Assembly (NCBI GenBank): GCA_024742875.1
Contig: JANSXP010000008.1
Coordinates: 1-64,000, forward strand
DNA from: Planctomycetaceae bacterium
GTDB taxonomy: Bacteria; Planctomycetota; Planctomycetia; Planctomycetales; Planctomycetaceae
Direction of reading: 5' to 3'
DNA length: 64,000 bases
The notes under the pieces are model-generated. The model did no database searches. It was not told where the DNA came from and saw only the letters and a program-made list of their open reading frames with translations. The position numbers and the translations under genes were made by a program. Every line of letters begins with the position of its first letter. Within the stretch, counting starts at the first letter, position 1. Shown here one piece after another: positions 52,550 to 60,191 of the stretch.

Positions 52550-53536
52550 ATGCCGCAAATGGACGATTCCCGCCAATCTGACTTCCTCGGTCTTCCAGTT
52601 GCCCGACGCCGTTTTCTCAAACTGGGGCTGATGTCCGCCGCTGGAATGGCGAGCCTTCGTCCAGCCGCTGCTGACGAACTGCTGCAGGACCTGTCGACCG
52701 AGAGCCTGCTGGCTTACAGTCGACTGGAGCGGGCCATCCGCGACCTGGACGGGTTTTTGCGAGCCATTGACTTCCAGAAGAACGCATTCATCGGTGTGAA
52801 CTATTTCGGTGTTTCCGTGGGTGGAATTGATGCGCTGAAGGACCTGGAAGAAGGTCGCGGTGTCGATCCGGAAACCTTCGCGGCACTCTACGCTGGCTTC
52901 GCCGTGCCGTCAGTCGCCCGCCACCTGAATATGAAAAAGCAGCTGCTCGCCGGCGGAGGGCTGAAGCTGCAAATCGAGTCACCTGACGGGCGGCTGCGAT
53001 ACAAGGGAGCCGCGATCCGGCTCTACTCACGTCAGAAACTCAGCAGTCTGTTTGATCGCCGGGCCGCGTTTCGGACAGAGGACGATCGGAAACGCAATCA
53101 GGCCATGACCCGCTATGTGGCCCGACGTCTGGCTGACGTGGGTAACGTGCGAGCTGGCTCCAATCAAAGCGAAATCACGGAACTTTCTGAGCGATATCGT
53201 CGCCTGAAGCCGCTCGTTGGGGACCTCGAGACGGCCCTGCGGGCCGATGTCAGCACGTCCTCCATTCTGGCAGACAACGATCCTCACCTGTTTGGCATGT
53301 CGGTGGGTGGTCTGGATGTGCAGCAGCAGCTGACCGAACTGGGGGCTGTCGATCCCATCAGTTTCGGCGGAATTCTGGCAGACAAACTGTCTGCGGATCA
53401 TGCTACACGCGTGAAGTTCACTGATGACGGACGCATCCTGTACGACGATCAAGTCGTACGAATGTGCTCTCAGGTGCAGATGGAGTCGTACTTCAAGCGA
53501 CGCGAACGTCTGTCACAGCTGGCAAAAAATCCCTGA
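52550..53536 (+). CDS. Tat-exported protein with a duplicated unknown domain
   Basis: 328 aa. The twin-arginine signal is VARRRFLKLGLMSAAGMAS at residues 17-35 with an AAADE cleavage region. The mature protein contains two copies of one unit. Copy A (about 55-171) and copy B (about 205-318) share SRLERAIRDLDGFLRA / YRRLKPLVGDLETALRA, then FGVSVGGIDA / FGMSVGGLDV, GVDPETFAALYA / AVDPISFGGILA, and finally PDGRLRYKGAAIRLYSRQKLSSLFDRR / DDGRILYDDQVVRMCSQVQMESYFKRR. I recognise no family. The second copy lacks about 15 residues of the first. It is convergent with the metallopeptidase-like gene. Confidence 0.85.
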   Translation: MPQMDDSRQSDFLGLPVARRRFLKLGLMSAAGMASLRPAAADELLQDLSTESLLAYSRLERAIRDLDGFLRAIDFQKNAFIGVNYFGVSVGGIDALKDLEEGRGVDPETFAALYAGFAVPSVARHLNMKKQLLAGGGLKLQIESPDGRLRYKGAAIRLYSRQKLSSLFDRRAAFRTEDDRKRNQAMTRYVARRLADVGNVRAGSNQSEITELSERYRRLKPLVGDLETALRADVSTSSILADNDPHLFGMSVGGLDVQQQLTELGAVDPISFGGILADKLSADHATRVKFTDDGRILYDDQVVRMCSQVQMESYFKRRERLSQLAKNP

Positions 53537-53563
53537 GCGACGTCGTGTGACGTGACACCGCTG

Positions 53564-55015
53564 CTAGAGCTCGATGTTGCCGGCAGCGGGCTCAACCGCC
53601 ACTCGAGCGGGTGACGCTGGAGGATCCACAATCACGATCTGCAACTGTGCGGATTGTGGTGCGCGAACGGAGACGAATCCGGCAGCCGCAGCAGGCTCAA
53701 ACTGCACGAACGCAGTGCCCGCAAGCGTCAGGCGACAGAGTTTATCCGGAGTCAATGACAGGCGGGGCGATTCCGCTCGCTCCTGAGACATCCACTCTCG
53801 AAAGATCTGCGGAAAACGCACTGCAGGCAGATTGTCCTGAGACGGATCGAGGGGCCCGCCATATCGCGCGGTGACCACATTCGTCAGGAATTCCGGGTCT
53901 GTGGCCACAGCGAAGCGAAAAAACGACAGCGCTGCTGCTCGTGATGGCCCTCTCCGCAGGCCTCGACCGCGATAAGAGTCAGGGATGACCAGGGGAAACG
54001 AATTCGGACGATCGCGGAAATCACGAATGCGACCGGCCAGGTTATCGCTGACTGGGCACACGGAAAACTCAATCAGGTGAGCGATGCCTTCATTCATCCA
54101 GAATGGCAGCTGACCCGCATCTGAGTTGTTGGCGAGCAGCGACCGGCGTATCGAAAAAATCGCGGCATGTGCGAGCTCGTGGGCCAGCACGGCCGCCAGC
54201 TGCTCCCCACCAGGCAGGTCGTAGTCGAGGTACACGATGTCGCCACCAAAGCTCCACGTGTGGTCAAAAAAGTCTTTCTGCCGCACACAGCCACGAATGG
54301 GCTCCACTCCCGCCACATCGATTTGTTCGGCCAGATCGCAGAAGACGAATGTCAGGTGCCCGTCGTGATCCAGATCGCTGATCGGGGACAGCTGCTCCTC
54401 CACGAAGTCACGCAGCCCCAGTTCTGTGAGGCGTACGATTTCGTGAGCCCGCTGTATCACATCGGCCGGCGGTTCCGTTGCCCCGTCGTGTGTGAGAAAC
54501 ACGCGGGTACGACCTCCGGCAGCAACCAGATCACCCACGACAAATCGTTCCATGGCGGCCCCCGTTCGCGGGAAAAAGGGAACCGCAAACCGACGAACCT
54601 CATCGCCACGCGTGCATTCGACTGGCGGCACTCCCTGGTTTTCGTAGCCAGCCAGGCTGGCAGCCGGCTGCACGCGGACACATGCTCCGGGGCGGTAAAC
54701 GTCAAACGGGACGTCAGTCGAATAGCGCAGATCCATGCCCACCGGCTGGGTCTGCTGCTGTTGCCACTCAATGGACACGGAGTGAAACTGGGCCGACTGA
54801 TCCAGGCTGCCAATCGCCAGTCGCGCGTGGGCCGGCACAAAGATACGGCCCCGGGAATCACGCCCACTGGCGTCCAGCGCCACGGCTGTCACGGCGTCAG
54901 TGGGGCGGTGAAAGCCACCCGTCTGGCTCGCTGGCTCAGATGGTGGCCAGCACAGCAACGAACCCAAAACGGACAGACCGGCCACCGCGATGATCAGAAG
55001 TCGACGGACACTCAC
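53564..55015 (-). CDS. Exported gluzincin-like metallopeptidase family protein
   Basis: 483 aa from GTG. A signal peptide (LLIIAVAGLSVLGSLLCW) is followed by a beta-rich part to about residue 190. The zinc site is HELAHAAIF (HExxH) near residue 285, with a downstream NEGIAHLIEF supplying a Glu/His-like third ligand, as in peptidase MA or M30-type gluzincins. An aspartate/glycine-rich DLDHDGHLTFVFCDL, a calcium-loop-like segment, precedes it. The C-terminal 100 residues (LTLAGTAFVQFEPAAAAGFVSV) are beta-rich. Catalysis is plausible but the Glu alignment is by eye. Confidence 0.75.
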   Translation of the reverse strand: MSVRRLLIIAVAGLSVLGSLLCWPPSEPASQTGGFHRPTDAVTAVALDASGRDSRGRIFVPAHARLAIGSLDQSAQFHSVSIEWQQQQTQPVGMDLRYSTDVPFDVYRPGACVRVQPAASLAGYENQGVPPVECTRGDEVRRFAVPFFPRTGAAMERFVVGDLVAAGGRTRVFLTHDGATEPPADVIQRAHEIVRLTELGLRDFVEEQLSPISDLDHDGHLTFVFCDLAEQIDVAGVEPIRGCVRQKDFFDHTWSFGGDIVYLDYDLPGGEQLAAVLAHELAHAAIFSIRRSLLANNSDAGQLPFWMNEGIAHLIEFSVCPVSDNLAGRIRDFRDRPNSFPLVIPDSYRGRGLRRGPSRAAALSFFRFAVATDPEFLTNVVTARYGGPLDPSQDNLPAVRFPQIFREWMSQERAESPRLSLTPDKLCRLTLAGTAFVQFEPAAAAGFVSVRAPQSAQLQIVIVDPPASPARVAVEPAAGNIEL

Positions 55016-55493
55016 GGGTCGGACTCACGGGGCAGGAAAAACGGGATGCGACGATTGAAGCAGTTGTCACGGCTATAGCGACAAGCCACCTCAAAGGTCA
55101 TCGAGCATTCCGGCAGCCGATCTTGAATCCCACTTTCCGCGTATGTGGGCAGCGCTGTTTTCCGCCGTTGTCAGAGGAAATCGCAGAATTTCGCCTCACC
55201 CCCGTGTGAGGATGTGCGGCTTGATCGGCTGAAAATAACCAGGAAAAGCAATCCGATTGGACGATTCCCAACGGCCGATCGCGTTTCGTTGACTTTAGCT
55301 GACAGTGGACCTTGGTTGACGTCTCGGACCAGGTCTTCCAAAACAGGCGTGAACACCCCATTTTTACAGGGAATTCCTTTCCCAAGTGTCCGACGACGGA
55401 TATATCATGATGTCCTGATCGCGGCCTCGGCTGCGTTGGTTCAGATGCTTTTCGACTCACCTCTGTTCGGCTTTCGCCGATAAAGGTTCTCCT
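55016..55493. other. Divergent intergenic region
   Basis: 478 bp between the metallopeptidase-like gene and the VWA-STN gene. It includes TTGACT and TTGACG hexamers around 55290-55320 without a matched -10. No ORF or RNA was credible. Confidence 0.45.
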
Positions 55494-58058
55494 ATGCAGA
55501 TTCCGCGAATCCCACTGATGCGATCTCTGGTCGCTGCTGGTTTGCTGGTCGGCTCAATCTGTGGTGCCGCTGAAAAAGATGCCGTAGTCATCCACGAATA
55601 CCGCACTCAGGGCGACCATTACTCAGCGGTTTCCATCCGTCTGAATCAGCCCGGCGCGAAATCTGTCAAGCGACACGTTGTCATTGTGGACACGTCAGCC
55701 AGTCAAACGGGGTTTGTCGGAACACAGAGTCGCCACCTCGTCAACGAAGTGATCCGTCAGCTGTCAGACGACAGCATGGTGGCTCTGTTCGCTGCCGATG
55801 TCCGCTGCAACAGCCTGACTGACGGCCTGGTGTCTGTCACCAGCGAAAGCGTGGCTGATGCCCTGGAGATGCTGGAGATGCGGACGCCTCTGGGCTCCAC
55901 AGACCTGGCCGCGACCTTTGAGCAGATTAGCCAACTGGCCGACGGTCAGCCACTGTCTGTGCTGTATGTGGGTGACGGCATGAGCGCCAGTCGCCGCCTG
56001 AGTCCTGAGGAACTGGGCCGCTTCACCAACACACTCGTTTCCCGCAACGTCTCGTTTCACTCAGTCGTTGCCGGCCCCAAAGCCAGCACTCAACTGCCGG
56101 CCGTTCTGGCGAACCTGACTGGCGGAACGTTGTCGCGTCTGTCTGATGAGGTGGCTGCTGACGCTGGAGACGTTGTCGCCAGCCTGCAGACCGCGCCTGT
56201 TGCCGTCACCTCACTTCGTGATGAAGCGGGCAGTATCAAGCGTGCTTCTTCCCGAACGGCCTTCCTGCGGTCCGATCGCGATTCTGTGCTGTTCACCGCC
56301 CAGGCAATCAAGGGTGACCTGACTGTCACCACAAGCCTTCGTCAGATGACAATCCCCGTGGCCAGCCGCGTTGCCGCTGGTCCAGCCATTGCCCACCTGC
56401 TGGAGCGTGTCCGTACGTCTGACGGAGTGAACGCTGCGACCGTCAGCCTTGCTGAACTGAACAGTGCGGAAAACGATTTCCGTCATGCCTATATCTCAAC
56501 ACTGAAGGCTGCCCGCAGCCTCGAACGCCGCGGTGAAAAAGAGCGTGCCACAGAAGTCTTCGCTCAGGTTGCCGAAATGGGGATGTTCGAAGACCCAGCC
56601 GTCATTCTCACCGCGCTGCAGCAGCCTCCGGCAGGTGGTGTCGAATCACTGCCTCAGCCTCCCGCCGGCGACATCGACTCCTTCCAGGGAGCCGACAATC
56701 CCGGCGACGCGCTGTCTGCAGCGGAAGCGGAATTGAAAGTACAGACCGAACGGCTGGTGCAGCGTGCCAACGGCACCATCGACGCCGCTCGTGAAAAGGC
56801 CTTCGACAATCCGGATCTGGCGACCAACGAACTGAAGGACCTGCTGGAGACGATTCGCTCATCAGAAAACATCGCCCCCGATGTTCAGGACGAACTCGAT
56901 CGTCGTGTCAGTCAGGCCCTGATTTCTGTCACCAACATGCGAGAAGTCAACGAGCAGCGATCCAAGTTTATTGCCAAAGAGCAGGCCATTCTGGAAGCTC
57001 AGCGTAAGCGACTGACAGTGGAAGCCCAGGAAGAACAGCGTCTGGCCATCCTGATTGATCAGGTCCGCGGTCTACTGGACCAGGCTCGCCACGGAGATCG
57101 TAACGGTTTTGAAGATGCGGAAGGCGTCTCGCGAATCGCGATCGATCTGGAACCAGGCAATGGTCCCGCCACACAGGCGCTTGTGATGTCAGAATCACTG
57201 GGTCAGCTGGACAAAGCGTATCGTCTGGTCAACCTGCGTCACGACCGCTTCCTGGAAGTGTTGTATCAGGTTGAACTGTCGCACATTCCCTTCCCGGATG
57301 AGCCCCCCATTCAGTACCCACCGGCTGACGTGTGGCGTGCTCTCACACTCACACGCGTCCCGCGTTACGAATCATTTGACCTGCGAACAGAAGCTCCTGT
57401 TGAGAAATGGCTCAGCCAGATGCTCGACAAACCCGTTCCTCTGCTGGACTTCCCGGGAGAAACGCCACTGAGCGAAATCCTGGAGCAGATTTCGACCTAC
57501 TACACAACCACGTGGGGACAGGACGGCGGAGCCTCAGGAACAGACTTCCGCATGACGATCCTGCCGGACTTTGCCGAACTGGAAATTGAAGGCATCGACA
57601 GCCTGGAAGACGTGCTGATTCGAGATGTGAATTTTGAAGGCATGACGCTTCGCAATGCCTTGAAGCACATTTTCGACCAGACGACGGAACCCGCGCTGAC
57701 CTACATCATCGACAGCGAAGTCATGCTGATCACGACCGAAACCAAAGAGAGCGAAACGCTGGTCACCCGCGTCTATCCTGTCGCTGACCTTGCCATTCCC
57801 CCGATCCAGTTGGGTGGTGGTGGTGGTCTTGGCGGCGGTGGACTTGGCGGCGGCGGCCTCGGTGGTGGTGGTCTCGGCGGTGGCGGTCTCGGCGGCGGCG
57901 GTCAGGGTGGCTTTGGCGGTGGCCAGGGCGGCTTCGGCGGCGGTCAGGGTGCGTTCAGCGTACCACCTGAAGTGCTGGGTGTGCTGAATGGCCTGAAAGA
58001 GGATGGCATCACAACAGACCCTCTGAAGAACGTCAAAAAAAAACCAGTCCTGAACTAG
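55494..58058 (+). CDS. Exported VWA-domain protein with a C-terminal STN-like domain and GGGGL repeat
   Basis: 854 aa. A signal peptide (LVAAGLLVGSICGA) is followed by a VWA domain at about 50-235 with the MIDAS-like D-x-S-x-S in VDTSASQTG near residue 65, and GSTDL and VGDGM further on. A long helical part with a coiled coil (about 480-540, EQRSKFIAKEQAILEAQRKR) leads to an STN/secretin-N-like domain at about 655-765 (LDFPGETPLSEILEQIST, VNFEGMTLRNALKHIFDQ, LITTETKESETLVTRVYPV). A GGGGL pentad repeated five times and GGQGGF units span about 773-820. AAAGG lies seven bases before the ATG. Role unknown; a pre-secretin or envelope assembly factor is inferred. Confidence 0.9.
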   Translation: MQIPRIPLMRSLVAAGLLVGSICGAAEKDAVVIHEYRTQGDHYSAVSIRLNQPGAKSVKRHVVIVDTSASQTGFVGTQSRHLVNEVIRQLSDDSMVALFAADVRCNSLTDGLVSVTSESVADALEMLEMRTPLGSTDLAATFEQISQLADGQPLSVLYVGDGMSASRRLSPEELGRFTNTLVSRNVSFHSVVAGPKASTQLPAVLANLTGGTLSRLSDEVAADAGDVVASLQTAPVAVTSLRDEAGSIKRASSRTAFLRSDRDSVLFTAQAIKGDLTVTTSLRQMTIPVASRVAAGPAIAHLLERVRTSDGVNAATVSLAELNSAENDFRHAYISTLKAARSLERRGEKERATEVFAQVAEMGMFEDPAVILTALQQPPAGGVESLPQPPAGDIDSFQGADNPGDALSAAEAELKVQTERLVQRANGTIDAAREKAFDNPDLATNELKDLLETIRSSENIAPDVQDELDRRVSQALISVTNMREVNEQRSKFIAKEQAILEAQRKRLTVEAQEEQRLAILIDQVRGLLDQARHGDRNGFEDAEGVSRIAIDLEPGNGPATQALVMSESLGQLDKAYRLVNLRHDRFLEVLYQVELSHIPFPDEPPIQYPPADVWRALTLTRVPRYESFDLRTEAPVEKWLSQMLDKPVPLLDFPGETPLSEILEQISTYYTTTWGQDGGASGTDFRMTILPDFAELEIEGIDSLEDVLIRDVNFEGMTLRNALKHIFDQTTEPALTYIIDSEVMLITTETKESETLVTRVYPVADLAIPPIQLGGGGGLGGGGLGGGGLGGGGLGGGGLGGGGQGGFGGGQGGFGGGQGAFSVPPEVLGVLNGLKEDGITTDPLKNVKKKPVLN
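57813..57951 (+). repeat. GC-rich minisatellite encoding GGGGL and GGQGGF units
   Basis: Five near-perfect 15-bp units (GGCGGCGGTGGACTT-like, with silent third-base changes) followed by three 12 to 15-bp units ending in GGTCAG or GGTTTC. It encodes the Gly-rich linker of the VWA-STN protein. Unit number is prone to slippage. Confidence 0.85.
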
Positions 58059-58096
58059 GTGCACGCACCATCACGCCGGCAGAACTGTCCGCTGGC

Positions 58097-59176
58097 TTGC
58101 ACAGCCGACCGGGTTTTATCCTGACCGGCTGGCGACAGGAAAAAAGTCAATCACCGCAGTCGTCCCCTCTGGACACTGCGGTGATTTCGCGCGCGGCCGA
58201 TCTCCTCAAACTCGTTGACGTCAAGCCCGAGCGTCTGCGTCGGACATGGCACGTGGTCCTGCGAGACAAAAAGGTGGCTCCGCAGATTCTGGCAGACAGC
58301 CTGTTCCGACTGCATGACGACGGACAACACGAAAGTGTGATTGAGGGCATCGAATCGGCCATCCGCAACAATAAGGCTCAGCCCTGGATGTACGACGCCC
58401 TGGTTCAGGAACTGAAGATTGCCGGACGTCCGCAGGTGCAGATTGATCGCGCTGTGTTGTCTCGAGTGGACTTTGCCGTTGATGACGAAGCGCAACTGCT
58501 GGTGACAGTGGCCCTGCTCAGCCGCTTTGATGCATTCGATCAGGCCGTCGCACTGCTGAAGGAAGGAATCCGACGCAATCCATGGCAGCCTGCGACCTGG
58601 GGCATGGCCAGGAGCCTGGCAGAAAAAAGCGGCAACCCTGATCACATGATCTGGGCCCACACGGGCAGCCTGCAGCACGTCTGGAATGCCGAACACGAGA
58701 CTCTTCACCGGCAGTGGACGGCCGAACTGCAAAAGCTTGAACGGTCACTTGTCTCAGCTGGCAGGCCGGAGAAGGCCAGCGAAGTTCGGGAGGCTCTCGC
58801 GGCCTGTCAGGTGCGTGACCTGCGAATCTACCTTCGTTGGTCAGGGGACGCCGACATCGACCTGAGCGTCACAGATCCGGACGGCAACGAATGCTCCTGG
58901 CGCACTCCACTGACCCCCAGCGGCGGCATGCTCGTCGCCAGCAGCACGGGAGGCCGAAACGCGACCGAGCAGTTCGTCATCGTTCGCGCCAAGCCCGGAA
59001 AATACACCGTCAAAGTCAAATGGATCACAGGACGCGTGATTCGGGGACAGGGGTTGCTAACCGTCATCCGACATGAGAACTCACCGCAGGAACAGAAACA
59101 GTCCGAACGCATCACCATCAGCCGCAAAGATGCCGAGTTTACGATCGAACTCAAAACAGGTCGCGACCGCAAATAG
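58097..59176 (+). CDS. Helical-repeat protein with a YfaP/DUF2135-like C-terminal domain
   Basis: 359 aa from the TTG at 58097. The start is uncertain: no ribosome site precedes it, and a GTG at 58181 is an alternative. Residues about 20-235 are helical repeats like TPRs (LADSLFRLHDDGQHESVIEGIESA, VALLKEGIRRNPWQPATWGMARS). The C-terminal 110 residues start DLRIYLRWSGDADIDLSVTDPDGNECSWR, which fits the YfaP/DUF2135 beta domain (DVDL...DPDG). It follows the VWA-STN gene by 38 bp and is probably in the same transcript. No signal peptide is visible with either start, though the upstream partner is exported. Confidence 0.75.
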   Translation: MHSRPGFILTGWRQEKSQSPQSSPLDTAVISRAADLLKLVDVKPERLRRTWHVVLRDKKVAPQILADSLFRLHDDGQHESVIEGIESAIRNNKAQPWMYDALVQELKIAGRPQVQIDRAVLSRVDFAVDDEAQLLVTVALLSRFDAFDQAVALLKEGIRRNPWQPATWGMARSLAEKSGNPDHMIWAHTGSLQHVWNAEHETLHRQWTAELQKLERSLVSAGRPEKASEVREALAACQVRDLRIYLRWSGDADIDLSVTDPDGNECSWRTPLTPSGGMLVASSTGGRNATEQFVIVRAKPGKYTVKVKWITGRVIRGQGLLTVIRHENSPQEQKQSERITISRKDAEFTIELKTGRDRK

Positions 59177-59758
59177 CCGGTCCTGGTATCGTCGCCCGGC
59201 GCCTGTGTGCGTGCCGGTACGGCTGGCCTGAGGAACACGTAAGCGAACAGCACGCACACGGCAGACGGGGAAGACCGAAGAGCGTGCGGTTCTGACAACA
59301 GCTGGCTGAATCGAGACCGAATCCGTGCCGACCGAGTGTCTCAGCGTGAACGCCTCACAGAGTGGGCATTTCGCGGAGCGGGCGAGACGAATGGCCAGCA
59401 GGCTGGACGCCGGCCGGCGGCCGTGATGGCAGGCCGAGTGGTGGCAGACCGAGGCAGCCGCGAAATGCGCCGATCATCACACGTGGTCGTTATCTGACTT
59501 TGTCGCGAACGCCTGGACGCAGCCTCGTGGTAAAGACTTGCACACTATTCGTCGTGCGTCACCTTGTGGGTGATTCATACTCACGTTTCACACTGTCGGT
59601 CTGGCCCGCCCATTGGGATGCGAATCTCGCCTTTTCGAGTCTGCACGGCGGCGGCCCTGGCGGGTCCTGGGAGCCGAAGTGCAGCACGCGATCCGCCGGC
59701 GAAACCAGTTTATGAGGGAGTCTCATCCAGGCCAGCGGCGGACAAAAATTGGCACGAC
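59177..59758. other. Convergent intergenic region
   Basis: 582 bp between the YfaP-like gene and fliS. A plus-strand frame of about 117 codons at 59362 is Arg/Gly/Trp-rich and not protein-like. No clear terminator for either gene was recognised. Mixed short inverted repeats of CCGGCC/GGCCGG type occur near 59400. Confidence 0.5.
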
Positions 59759-60163
59759 TTAAGTGGCGGCGAATTCCAGCGGGGGAATCGTGCCATCAGC
59801 TTCCGCCTGTCGGGCTTCGTCCTGTACCTCGGCGAACCCGGATCGAATGACCTCCAGCAGCGTGGCGCACCGGTCCCACTCGCAGGCGTCATCACGACAG
59901 GTGACACCCAGAATGTGAGTGCAGATTCGCATGATGTTTTGAGCGACTTCTCCCTGTTTCAGGTCAAGCCCTTCCACAATCAGCATCACACGAGTCTGCG
60001 CATCTCGACGCAGCGAACTGCTGTCGAGAGGTTCACCGCTGTCCAGCGCCGAAGTGCCAGCCTTCAGAGCGGTAATCGCGTGGTCGTAAACATGCAGCAG
60101 CATGTCAATACGCGTCCACGAGGTTGCCTGTGTTGACTTATACTGTGTTCGGGGATCCATCAT
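59759..60163 (-). CDS. fliS: Flagellar export chaperone FliS
   Basis: 134 aa from the first of two adjacent ATG codons at 60163. The family pattern is seen in TRIDMLLHVYDHAITALKAGTSAL near the N-terminus and the helical remainder. FliS binds flagellin in the cytoplasm and prevents early polymerisation. Its place directly after fliD (28 bp) and near flagellin is the usual order. The Tyr of the flagellin-binding groove is retained in VYDHA. The 28-bp gap has no strong ribosome site, so the exact start is slightly uncertain. Confidence 0.88.
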   Translation of the reverse strand: MMDPRTQYKSTQATSWTRIDMLLHVYDHAITALKAGTSALDSGEPLDSSSLRRDAQTRVMLIVEGLDLKQGEVAQNIMRICTHILGVTCRDDACEWDRCATLLEVIRSGFAEVQDEARQAEADGTIPPLEFAAT

Positions 60164-60191
60164 GGCAGATTTCGATTTCCATAAAGACTGA

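Noticed and set aside
59362-59715. 117-codon plus-strand frame between the YfaP-like gene and fliS
   Set aside because: Composition is Arg/Gly/Ser-skewed with no domain or start signal; likely chance opening in GC-rich DNA.
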